Shown: positions 1-11,425 of the stretch, piece by piece | Layout of the letters: each line of letters begins with the position of its first letter | How positions within the stretch are numbered: position 1 is the first letter of the stretch | Assembly (NCBI GenBank): GCA_020356105.1 | Contig: CP070634.1 | Location: forward strand, 42,213 to 78,927 | DNA: 36,715 nucleotides | Direction of reading: 5' to 3' | Origin: Rhodospirillales bacterium | GTDB taxonomy: Bacteria > Pseudomonadota > Alphaproteobacteria > UBA8366 > JADFVY01 | Program-made: the position numbers and the translations under genes | The notes under the pieces: generated by a model | Told to the model about the DNA's origin: nothing | Seen by the model: the letters and a program-made list of their open reading frames with translations, nothing else | The model's database searches: none

Positions 1-1935
<1,935 letters not shown>

Positions 1936-1943
<8 letters not shown>

Positions 1944-3108
1944 GCTCTTCCATCATTCCGATGAACCGTTCGAACAGGTAATGGCTGTCGTGCGGGCCCG
2001 GCGACGCCTCGGGGTGGTACTGCACGCTGAATACCGGTCGGTCGATGCAGCGCAGGCCTTCGAGAGAACCGTCGAACAGCGAGACATGGGTGGCCTCGAC
2101 GCCCGCGGGCAGCGAGTCCGCGTCGACCACGAAGCCGTGATTCTGGCTGGTGATCTCGACCCGGCCGCTGGCCAGGTCCTTGACCGGATGGTTGGCACCG
2201 TGATGGCCGTGATGCATTTTCCCGGTCTGCGCGCCAAGCGCCAGCGCCAGCATCTGATGGCCGAGGCAGATGCCGAACACCGGCTTGCCGGTCTCGAGGA
2301 TTTCGCGGATCACCGGCACCGCGTATTCTCCGGTGGCCGCCGGATCACCGGGCCCGTTGGCGAGGAATACGCCGTCCGGCTGGTGCCCGAGCACCTCGGC
2401 CGCAGTGGTCCAGGCGGGTACCACGGTCACCCTGCAGCCCAGCGTCGCAAGACAGCGCAAGATGTTCCGCTTCGCGCCGAAATCCATCGCCACGACGTGG
2501 AACCGGGGCTCATTCCGCCGACTGTAGCCGCTGCCCAATTGCCAGGTGGTCTCGTCCCAGCGGAATGCCTGTGTGCAACTGACCGACCGCGCAAGGTCCA
2601 TGCCTTCGATACCGGGCCAGGCGGCGGCCTTCTCGTGCAGGGCCGCGATATCCAGCGCGCCATCCGGGGCATGGGCCAGCACGCCGTTGGGCGCTCCCAG
2701 CTCGCGGATTCGCCGCGTCAGTCTCCGCGTATCAATGCCGGCGATGCCGATCAGCCCCTGCGTCTTCAGCCAGCCATCGAAGGGCTGGGCGGCGCGCCAG
2801 TTCGACGGCCCGGTCACCGGCGCCCGCAACACGCAACCACCAGCGGCCGGCGTGCCTGTCTCGACGTCCTCGGGGTTGGCGCCGACATTGCCGATATGGG
2901 GAAAGGTGAAGGTGATGATCTGCCCGGCATAGGATGGATCGGTCATGATCTCCTGATAGCCGGTGATCGAGGTATTGAAGACGATCTCGCCGGCGGTCTC
3001 GCCGGTGGCACCGAGCCCCTGCCCCCAGAACACGGTGCCGTCAGCCAGTACCAATACCGCCGTGACGCCCGAAGGCACGACGGTGTTGGCAGGTTTTGCG
3101 TCAGACAT
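1936..3108 (-). CDS. carA: Carbamoyl-phosphate synthase small (glutaminase) chain
   Basis: CarA hydrolyses glutamine and passes ammonia to CarB. The 390-residue product is of normal family length. The N-terminal CPSase small-subunit domain (about 15-145) has the [14 protein letters not shown] signature at 47-60. The C-terminal class I amidotransferase domain (about 203-388) has the nucleophile Cys281 in GICLGHQ and the His365/Glu367 pair in [10 protein letters not shown]. The stop overlaps the carB start. On the minus strand a TTGACT-N17-TAAAAG promoter match lies about 70-100 bases upstream, and a GC-rich, hairpin-forming leader separates it from the ATG. The call is secure; only regulation by the leader is inference. 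Confidence 0.98.
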
Positions 3109-3441
3109 ATGGCTGGCGTCCCCTTCCGGGGGGCGGCCCGGCGCGGCTCGGCGCCCCCTCGGATAAATTGCGCCGTCTTTTAAGCAAAAGACGGGATGCA
3201 GTCAAGCCGGGGAGGCGATTCTCTTTTTTGTTGAATATCAATATCTTAGAAACAGCCTTACGGTTTGATTTGCAACCCGGGATCAGGTAGGTTATCGCCC
3301 TTGCGCCGGGTGAGGGGTCCGATGGGGGCAGGCCCGCCGGCGTTCCGGGGGCGGATGCTGGCGGTCTTGCGGGTCGCGCCGCAGTCCCGCAAGTCGCGAA
3401 CATCCCGGTATCTCGAAAGTCCCCGCAGACAGGCTCTATGA
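3109..3441. other. Divergent intergenic region between carA and yqeY
   Basis: Gene-free stretch of 333 bases between divergent operons. The carA side is very GC-rich and, read on the minus strand, can pair GGGGGCG with CGCCCCC in the carA leader. The middle (about 3215-3270) is AT-rich and holds the likely promoters of both operons. I see no convincing ORF. On the plus strand TTGCAA-N17-TATCGC around 3270-3298 is a weak candidate for the yqeY-dnaG-rpoD promoter. Confidence 0.6.
3174..3205 (-). promoter_or_regulatory. Candidate carA promoter with an overlapping perfect hairpin or operator
   Basis: On the minus strand a -35 TTGACT (3200-3205) and a -10 TAAAAG (3177-3182) are separated by exactly 17 bases. 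The -10 sits inside a perfect inverted repeat: 8-base arms CGTCTTTT (3174-3181) and AAAAGACG (3186-3193) around AAGC. Such an overlap would suit a repressor operator or a structured transcript 5' end; neither is shown. The -35 matches consensus at five of six positions, the -10 at about four. Confidence 0.45.
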
Positions 3442-3900
3442 ATGCTGCGTGAGCGTCTGAACCGGGAATTGAAGACGGCGATGCTGGCCAAGGACCAGCG
3501 CGCGACGGCGACGCTGCGCCTCATTGTCGCAGCGCTGAAGGACCGTGACATTGCGGCACGCGGCAAGGGCCGGACCGATGGTATCGACGACGATGAGATC
3601 CTCTCGATGCTGCAGACGATGATCAAGCAGCGGCGCGAGAGCATCGATATGTACCGCAAAGGCGGCCGCGCGGAACTTGCGCAGCGGGAAGCCGAGGAAA
3701 TAGAGATTATCGAGGGCTTCCTGCCGGAACAGATGGACGACGCCGCGATCGAGGCCGCAATCCGAGAGATGATCGATTCGGTCGGGGCTTCGGGCCTCAA
3801 GGAGATGGGCCAGGTGATGGCGGCCCTGCGCACGCGCTACGCCGGGCAGATGGATTTCGCCAAGGCCGGGAAGGTGGCGAAGGAATTGCTGTCCGCCTGA
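3442..3900 (+). CDS. yqeY: GatB/YqeY domain protein
   Basis: A 152-residue protein of the stand-alone YqeY family, which resembles the C-terminal tRNA-binding tail of GatB and is often encoded beside dnaG and rpoD. Its biochemical role is not firmly known; an amidotransferase-like or tRNA-associated function is usually proposed. The sequence shows the family pattern: a basic N-terminal helix (MLRERLNRELKTAM), the RRESIDMYRKGGR stretch at about 63-75, EIEIIEGFLPEQM, and the C-terminal MGQVMAALRTRYAGQMDFAKA motif. The length is typical. The ribosome site is weak (ACAGG about ten bases upstream). It is the first gene of a run with dnaG, 66 bases away. Confidence 0.92.
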   Translation: MLRERLNRELKTAMLAKDQRATATLRLIVAALKDRDIAARGKGRTDGIDDDEILSMLQTMIKQRRESIDMYRKGGRAELAQREAEEIEIIEGFLPEQMDDAAIEAAIREMIDSVGASGLKEMGQVMAALRTRYAGQMDFAKAGKVAKELLSA

Positions 3901-3966
3901 GCGGACCGCGGTTCGCATGGTAAAATCGGAGGACAGGGCGCCCTCCATCCAGGAGCATCGACGGGT

Positions 3967-5814
3967 ATGGCGTTTCCGCCGCGTTTTCTCGACGACATCA
4001 AGGACCGAGTGGCCCTCGTCGATGTCGTGAGCCGGCGGGTGAAGCTGGTGCGCAAAGGACGCGAACATCTTGGCCTGTGCCCGTTCCACAACGAGAAGAC
4101 GCCCTCGTTCACGGTCAACGAGGAAAAGGGATTCTACCACTGCTTCGGCTGTGGCGCTCATGGCGATGCCATCTCGTTCGTGCAGAACACGCAGAGCCTG
4201 ACCTTCCTGGAGGCCGTGGAGCAACTCGCCGGGCTCGCCGGATTGCCGATGCCGGAACAGACGCCAGAGGACAAGATCCGCGAGGAGAAGCGGGTCGGCC
4301 TCGCCGAGGCCGTCGATGCCGCGTCTCGCTGGTTCGCTGACCAGTTGCGCGGCGCGCCCGGTGAGGCGGCCCGCCATTACCTGTCAGGGCGGGGGCTCGA
4401 CGAACAGGCGGTCGGTCATTTTCGTCTCGGATTCGCGCCGGATTCGCGGGATGCCCTGAAAACGGCCCTGACCGGGCAGGGCTTCGCCGTGGAGATCCTT
4501 GTCGAGGCGGGCCTGCTGCGGCAGCCGGACGACGGCGGCGCACCCTACGATCTGTTTCGCAACCGGGTGATGTTCCCGATCACCGATCGCCGCGGCCGGG
4601 TCGTGGCCTTTGGCGGGCGGCTCCTGGGCGACGCGAGAGCGCCCAAATACATCAACTCGCCGGATACGCCGCTGTTCCATAAGGGGCAGATGCTCTACAA
4701 CCTCGATCATGCGGCGGCCGCGGTGCGCGAGGGGGCGCAACTCGTCGTCGCCGAGGGTTATATGGACGTCATCGCTCTTTACCGGGCCGGTTTTGAAGGG
4801 GCGGTGGCGCCGCTCGGCACCGCATTGACCGAAGATCAGATCAACGCCCTGTGGCGGCACGCCGACGAGCCGATCCTCTGTTTCGACGGCGACGAGGCGG
4901 GTGCCAGGGCTGCCGCCCGTGCGGCGGATCGTGCTCTGCCGTTGCTCCGACCGGGCAAGTCGCTCCGTTATGCGACGCTGCCACCGGGCAAGGACCCGGA
5001 TGACCTAATCACGGCCGGCGGGGCGGCGGCGATGCGTCGCGTCCTCGATGACGGGGTGCCGATGTCCGAGCTGATCTGGAAACTCGAATTGGGGGCGCGG
5101 TCAATTGAAACGCCAGAGCGGCGGGCCGACCTCGAAGGGCGCTTGCGGCAGCGCACACGGCAAATCGTCGACCCGTCGGTCCGGCAATATTACTGGTCTG
5201 CCTTTCGTGATCGCTTGTTTCACAGTTTCCGCACCGGCGGTCGGCGGGCGGGTGATGCCCGGCGGGCGAGCGGCTGGACAGAGGCTTCGGGCCGGGCGCT
5301 CGCGAGCGCTGCGGCGGTTCCCCGGCGTCGTCAGCAGGTTGTGCTCGCGACCCTGCTGCAACACCCGACCCTGGCGGACGAATTCAGCGATTTGCTGGCG
5401 CATGCCGAGCTCGACCAGGACCTCGACGGGCTGTTGCAGGCGCTGCAAAAACACCTTGCCGCGAATCCAGACCTTGACGCGGAGACCCTCAAACGCCACC
5501 TCTCACGAGACGGTTTTGCCGCCCTGGTCGGGGCGTTGTGCGCCGATGACGTTCTAGCCCACGCGGCCTTCGCACGCCCGGGAACACCGGTCGCGACGGC
5601 GCGTGCCGGCCTTTCGGAGGTTCTTGCGTTCATTTTTCAGGGCCGGCGAATGGAAGAATTGGAGGCCACCGCGCGTTATACAGCAGACCACCCGGATGCG
5701 GAGACGGAAGCGCGGTTCCTGGCATTTCGCCAGGATGTCGAGCTCAGCGAGCGCCGGATGCGCGAAACCGAAGACTGGATAAGCGACGCCGGGACGCGAG
5801 ACGACGGTGTCTGA
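3967..5814 (+). CDS. dnaG: DNA primase
   Basis: DnaG makes RNA primers for Okazaki fragments and works with the DnaB helicase. The 615-residue protein has the N-terminal CHC2 zinc domain with ligands Cys38, His41, Cys59 and Cys62. The catalytic core follows: the TOPRIM glutamate Glu263 in VVAEGYMDVIALYRAG and the Asp307-Gly-Asp309 metal site in FDGDEAG. The C-terminal third (about 430-615) is the variable helicase-binding region. A clear AGGAG at 3951-3955 supports the ATG. It sits between yqeY and rpoD, the conserved macromolecular-synthesis arrangement. A TAAAAT (3920-3925) just upstream could be a -10 element of an internal promoter, but no good -35 accompanies it. Confidence 0.98.
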   Translation: MAFPPRFLDDIKDRVALVDVVSRRVKLVRKGREHLGLCPFHNEKTPSFTVNEEKGFYHCFGCGAHGDAISFVQNTQSLTFLEAVEQLAGLAGLPMPEQTPEDKIREEKRVGLAEAVDAASRWFADQLRGAPGEAARHYLSGRGLDEQAVGHFRLGFAPDSRDALKTALTGQGFAVEILVEAGLLRQPDDGGAPYDLFRNRVMFPITDRRGRVVAFGGRLLGDARAPKYINSPDTPLFHKGQMLYNLDHAAAAVREGAQLVVAEGYMDVIALYRAGFEGAVAPLGTALTEDQINALWRHADEPILCFDGDEAGARAAARAADRALPLLRPGKSLRYATLPPGKDPDDLITAGGAAAMRRVLDDGVPMSELIWKLELGARSIETPERRADLEGRLRQRTRQIVDPSVRQYYWSAFRDRLFHSFRTGGRRAGDARRASGWTEASGRALASAAAVPRRRQQVVLATLLQHPTLADEFSDLLAHAELDQDLDGLLQALQKHLAANPDLDAETLKRHLSRDGFAALVGALCADDVLAHAAFARPGTPVATARAGLSEVLAFIFQGRRMEELEATARYTADHPDAETEARFLAFRQDVELSERRMRETEDWISDAGTRDDGV

Positions 5815-5876
5815 TGGGTGCAGATTGGGTGTGGCCGGGCAGACCCGGGCACATGTGAGTTAGCGGGGACAGCTGC

Positions 5877-7940
<2,064 letters not shown>

Positions 7941-7966
7941 CGCCCGCGCTGCAGGATCGGAAAACA

Positions 7967-7990
7967 GGGGGCCTTCGGCCCCCTTCTTGT
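7967..7990 (+). terminator. Intrinsic terminator of the yqeY-dnaG-rpoD unit
   Basis: Perfect 7-base-pair stem GGGGGCC (7967-7973) and GGCCCCC (7977-7983) around a TTC loop, followed by TTCTTGT. It lies 26 bases after the rpoD stop and fits a Rho-independent terminator with a modest T-tract. Confidence 0.8.
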
Positions 7991-8192
7991 GTCGGGTCAC
8001 ACGGATACGATGGCGCGGAGGTCGAGCGAGGCACCGGGCCGCACAGGCTGGAGGTCCGGGTTTTCGGGCGCGCCTCTGGGATGCGCTGCCCCGCGTCACG
8101 GCGCAGGCGTCTTCAGCCGATATCCCTGTGTCTCTGCGCTTCGGTGGTCTATAAGGGCGGTTCGGCAGGAACTGCCCGCCCGGACTCGCATT

Positions 8193-9044
8193 ATGCACCT
8201 TACCCTCCTTGGCACCGGATGCCCCGCCGTCCACGCGGACCGCTTCGGCCCCGCGCAAGCGGTGCGCCACGGTGATACGACGCTTCTGGTCGATTGCGGC
8301 TCGGGTGTCACGCAGCGGATGGCCCAGGCGGGGATCAGCGGTCGCGATGTCGATGCGGTGCTGCTGACGCACATGCATTCGGACCACATCATCGATCTGT
8401 TCCAGCTGGTGATCTCGTCCTGGCACCAAGGGCGCGACCGGCCGCAACGCGTGTTCGGACCGCCGGGAACCTATCGCTACGTCGACGGACTCGTATCACT
8501 GTGGCAGGCGGAGATGGAGCAGCGCATCGCACATGAGCGGCGCCCCTCGGCACTTGCCCTGCAAACCGAGGTGACCGAGATCCGGCCGGGCGAGACGGTG
8601 GAATTCGGCGCCATGCGCGTGCGCGCGGTCGAGGTCGATCACAAGCCAGTCCGCCACGCCTATGGCTTCGTTTTCGAGAGCGACGCCGCAAAGCTGGCGA
8701 TCTCGGGCGACACGCGGCCGTGCGATGCCCTTATCGAGGCTGCGCGGGACGCCGACCTCCTGCTGCACGAGGTATTCGTTCATCGCGAAATGCGAATCGT
8801 CGAGGGTGTGCGCACCGCCGAGACGATCGAGCAGGTCGCCTCCTACCACACGCTGTCGTCCGACGTCGGCAAGGTTGCGGCGAAGGCCGGGGCCAAATGG
8901 TTGGTGCTGACCCATTTCGTGCCCCCGGACTGTGATGCCCCGGCGCTTCTCGCGGAGGTAGGGCGCGATTTCGCCGGTCCGATCACCATCGGCGAAGACC
9001 TGATGACGCTGGATATCGCCTCCGGCCGGGTCGTCTCCAACTGA
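8193..9044 (+). CDS. Metallo-beta-lactamase-fold hydrolase, RNase Z-like
   Basis: A 283-residue cytosolic enzyme of the MBL superfamily, in the RNase Z/arylsulfatase-like branch. It starts directly on the first beta-strand (MHLTLLGTGCP). The di-zinc site is visible: His60, His62, Asp64 and His65 in THMHSDH, the Asp of SGDT, a His in EVDHKPVRHAYG, and the last His in VLTHFVP. The substrate cannot be told; tRNA 3' processing is unlikely because the RNase Z exosite arm is not seen, and a sulfatase or phosphodiesterase-like role is equally possible. An in-frame extension to 7989 exists, but it would add a proline/arginine-rich leader with no homology. The ATG at 8193 has no strong ribosome site, so it may be leaderless or have a short leader; TATAAG near 8150 could be its -10. 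Confidence 0.85.
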   Translation: MHLTLLGTGCPAVHADRFGPAQAVRHGDTTLLVDCGSGVTQRMAQAGISGRDVDAVLLTHMHSDHIIDLFQLVISSWHQGRDRPQRVFGPPGTYRYVDGLVSLWQAEMEQRIAHERRPSALALQTEVTEIRPGETVEFGAMRVRAVEVDHKPVRHAYGFVFESDAAKLAISGDTRPCDALIEAARDADLLLHEVFVHREMRIVEGVRTAETIEQVASYHTLSSDVGKVAAKAGAKWLVLTHFVPPDCDAPALLAEVGRDFAGPITIGEDLMTLDIASGRVVSN

Positions 9045-9092
9045 TCCGCGACCGCCCCTCGCATTTCGCGCTCATCCTGCTATATAGGGGGC

Positions 9093-9168
9093 GGGCCCGT
9101 AGTTCAGCGGTCAGAACGCACCGCTCATAACGGTGTTGTCGCAGGTTCGAATCCTGCCGGGCCCACCA
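9093..9168 (+). tRNA. tRNA with CAU anticodon (tRNA-Met type; possibly tRNA-Ile2)
   Basis: A complete 76-base cloverleaf with encoded CCA. The acceptor stem is GGGCCCG/CGGGCCC with discriminator A, the D stem GTTC/GAAC, the anticodon stem CACCG/CGGTG with loop CTCATAA, and the T arm GCAGG-TTCGAAT-CCTGC. A paired first base and the absence of three G-C pairs at the loop base rule out initiator tRNA. The acceptor resembles the alphaproteobacterial tRNA-Ile(CAU) that TilS converts to read AUA, more than elongator Met. I lean to tRNA-Ile2, but this is memory-based; folding and family scoring would settle it. Confidence 0.95.
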
Positions 9169-9218
9169 GCTTGTGTCCGCGGTTTCCGGCGATCGAAGAG
9201 CCGGGCTCCCGAAACGCC

Positions 9219-10019
9219 CTACAAATCGTCCTCCTCCTGCGCCCTGCGCAGCCGCTCGCCGATATCGCAGGGCGGGCTGACCCGCTCGTCGCGGCGCAGC
9301 TGCGCCGTCATGAGCCGCGACTTGCGCCTCGCGATCTCGAGGATCAGCTTGCGCCGCACGGCGCGGGCGAAATCCTCGAAATTCTCTGCCACGACCAGGA
9401 ACGCGCCCGGCCCGCCGATCACGCAGTCGCGGTAATACAGGTCGAGATCCGGGATGTTGTACCACGAATAGAGACCGCCGCCGTCGTCGAGGATCGGCAG
9501 GCCGTTGACCGTGATGCCCGCCGCGACCGCCCGGTCACGCGCCCGCGTGACGAGGGCGCCGGCATTGTTGGGCCCGTCGCCGGAAACGTCGATGACCTGT
9601 CGCGTGCCCTCGAAGCTGTTGCTTGCGAACAGCGGCACCGCGTAGTCGATGGCGCCGCTGATCGAGGTTCGCCGGGCCGAGCCCGGGGCACTCTGCTGCA
9701 GCGCGAGGGCGAAGGAGTCGGCCGTTTTCTCGCCGTCGATCAGGGTCCAGTCGACCACCGTGCGCCGCTGAAAGGTCCCGGCCCATTCCACATAGGTGAC
9801 GGCGATGCGACCGAGAATGCCTGAGCGAATGGCCCGCACGACCTCCGGATCGCGAAAGGCCTGGATGTAGCCCTCGCGCTGCAGCCGCGCCTCGGCGACA
9901 TCGATGCTCAGCGATACATCGACTGCCAGCACCAACTCGAGATCGACCGGTGTCTGGGCCCGCGCGACGGGGACCGCCAGACCCGTCAAAACCAAGGAAA
10001 TTGCAAGTAGTCGCGCCAT
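9219..10019 (-). CDS. DUF1194 secreted protein with von Willebrand A-like fold
   Basis: A 266-residue protein with a Sec signal peptide (about 1-21, hydrophobic LLAISLVLTGLAV, ending ARA). It continues into the DUF1194 core, which resembles a von Willebrand factor A domain. The metal-ion-dependent adhesion motif DVSLS is at 34-38, and later stretches QVIDVSGDGPNNAG and VNGLPILDDG are typical of the family. The biochemical function is unknown; a periplasmic or surface adhesion or complex-assembly role is only inference. The chosen ATG at 10019 has GGGAG five bases upstream; an in-frame ATG 36 bases earlier lacks a site and would add residues before the signal peptide. It converges on the tRNA at its left and diverges from the PhnD-like gene at its right. 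Confidence 0.85.
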   Translation of the reverse strand: MARLLAISLVLTGLAVPVARAQTPVDLELVLAVDVSLSIDVAEARLQREGYIQAFRDPEVVRAIRSGILGRIAVTYVEWAGTFQRRTVVDWTLIDGEKTADSFALALQQSAPGSARRTSISGAIDYAVPLFASNSFEGTRQVIDVSGDGPNNAGALVTRARDRAVAAGITVNGLPILDDGGGLYSWYNIPDLDLYYRDCVIGGPGAFLVVAENFEDFARAVRRKLILEIARRKSRLMTAQLRRDERVSPPCDIGERLRRAQEEDDL

Positions 10020-10507
10020 TGCGCTCCCGTTCCGGAACCTCGCCTCGCAGAGCATGCCACCCTGCCGAACGCTGGTCCAGCAATGTGGTGCGAATCCTGA
10101 ACCGTCGGCCCGCGCCGAAAAGCGCGGAATTCAGCCATACATACCAAAGGATATTGCGCAAATCTGGCACAGAAATTGCTGATCCTGACTGCGAGACATT
10201 GGCCATCCGATCCGACCGCCATTCTCTGCCGCAAGGCGCCTCTGGTCGGGGGGATTGGAGGGCAACGATCAGGAGACGTTTTGAGTCGTTAATATAAAAT
10301 AAACCAAGCGGGAATAATGTCAGTGTTAGTGCGTTGTTTACCTTGCAAAGAACAAAAACTTCCGATCGGCGCGATTCTGCCGAGATCACGGGAGTACTTT
10401 TGGGGTTTTTTAATAAATTCCAACAGGTGTCCTGAATTTGATTCCGGGTGCACCGGTCTCCGGCAATTGGAAGGGTGCAGGATTTCAATTGTTTGGAGGA
10501 CTTTGGT
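10020..10507. other. Divergent intergenic region with AT-rich leader
   Basis: Nearly 490 bases without a convincing gene. The left part must hold the promoter of the minus-strand DUF1194 gene. A sigma-54-type promoter reading rightward lies at 10165-10180. The stretch 10275-10435 is clearly richer in A and T than the surroundings, and would form a 5' leader of about 317 bases for the PhnD-like gene if sigma-54 is used. A 64-codon ORF at 10317-10511 is possible but unconvincing. Confidence 0.6.
10165..10180 (+). promoter_or_regulatory. Sigma-54 (-24/-12) promoter candidate
   Basis: The 16 bases read TGGCACAGAAATTGCT and match the RpoN consensus TGGCACG-N4-TTGCW at all but one fixed position, with the invariant GG and GC exactly ten bases apart. 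Transcription would start near 10191 and reach the PhnD-like binding protein, chemotaxis receptor and fusion protein. Sigma-54 control would imply an enhancer-binding activator encoded elsewhere; no such regulator is in this window. Confidence 0.55.
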
Positions 10508-11386
10508 ATGAATTCGATTGTCCGTCGGGCCGGCTTGCTGGCTCTAGCGTTTCTGGCGGCCACGGTGATCGGGACTTCGGCGCGGGCCGAGATCACGCTC
10601 AACTTTGGTGTCTATGCGACCGATAGCCGTGCCGATGTGGAAAAACAGTTCCGGCCGGCCCTGAATGCACTGGAGAGGGATCTTACCGATCGTCTCGGTG
10701 ATACCGTCAAGATCGACCTGAGGATTTCGCCGACCTACGAGGGTGGCCTCGACGACCTGGTCGAGGGTCGCGTCGATTTCACGCGGCTTGGGCCGGCATC
10801 CTACGTCCTGGGCAAGGACCGCGAGCGGGATTTGTCCATCCTCGCGATGGAGAGCAAGAAGGGCGCGAAGACCTTCAATGGCATCATCTGCGTTGCCATG
10901 GACAGCGATATCGATAGCATTGCCCAGCTGCGCGGCAGGTCGTTCGCCTTCGGCGACGATCAGTCGACGATCGGCCGCTATCTCTCGCAGCTGTATCTTG
11001 TCGAGAACGACATCCGGGCGCGGGATCTGTCCGGGTACGAGTATCTCGGTCGCCACGACAAGGTCGGGATCGCGGTCGGGCGCGGCGAGTTCGACGCCGG
11101 CGCCTTGAAGCAGAGCACGTTCAACAAGCTGGTCAAGAAGGGCGTTCCGATCCGCGTGCTGGTGACGTTCCCGAACGTGACCAAGCCCTGGGTCGCTCGC
11201 GCCGACATGAAGACCCACGTCAAGAAGGCGCTGCAGGCGGCGCTGCTTGAGATGACGGACGAGGAAGCCCTCAAGGCGCTCAAGGTCGACGGCTTGCTGC
11301 CGGGCGACGACGCCGATTACGAGGTGATCCGTCAGTCCATCAAAGAGAACGGCCGGTTCTTCGAGACCCAGTCCTCGATGCGCTGA
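10508..11386 (+). CDS. PhnD/SsuA-type periplasmic substrate-binding protein
   Basis: A 292-residue secreted binding protein of the phosphate/phosphite/phosphonate family. The signal peptide covers 1-27, ending in ARA before EITLNFGVYATD. The fold is recognised by the start of lobe one, the hinge segment VDFTRLGPASYV and the ligand-loop segment AFGDDQSTIGRYLSQLYL, which corresponds to the usual FVDPxSxSG region but is altered. GGAGGA at 10495-10500, seven bases before the ATG, fixes the start. No ABC ATPase or permease is encoded nearby. The gene is followed after 39 bases by a chemotaxis receptor, so a ligand-sensing role that presents its cargo to that receptor is more likely than import. 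The ligand cannot be named from sequence alone. Confidence 0.85.
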   Translation: MNSIVRRAGLLALAFLAATVIGTSARAEITLNFGVYATDSRADVEKQFRPALNALERDLTDRLGDTVKIDLRISPTYEGGLDDLVEGRVDFTRLGPASYVLGKDRERDLSILAMESKKGAKTFNGIICVAMDSDIDSIAQLRGRSFAFGDDQSTIGRYLSQLYLVENDIRARDLSGYEYLGRHDKVGIAVGRGEFDAGALKQSTFNKLVKKGVPIRVLVTFPNVTKPWVARADMKTHVKKALQAALLEMTDEEALKALKVDGLLPGDDADYEVIRQSIKENGRFFETQSSMR

Positions 11387-11425
11387 TCGTTCACGATCGG
11401 ATTTCAGACGATAGGGGGCCCTGTT

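Noticed and set aside
8983..9465. Minus-strand ORF containing WWARQDSNLRQHRYERCVLT-like sequence
   Set aside because: This is the familiar spurious translation of a tRNA's reverse complement; it covers the tRNA at 9093-9168.
10317..10511. 64-codon plus-strand ORF ending in ATGA overlap with the PhnD-like start
   Set aside because: The overlap and a GGGA upstream are suggestive, but the composition is that of the AT-rich leader and no protein feature is visible; not strong enough to call.
9535..10602. Minus-strand 355-codon frame crossing the DUF1194 gene and the sigma-54 region
   Set aside because: Out of frame with the recognised DUF1194 protein, no ribosome site, and crosses two gene starts.
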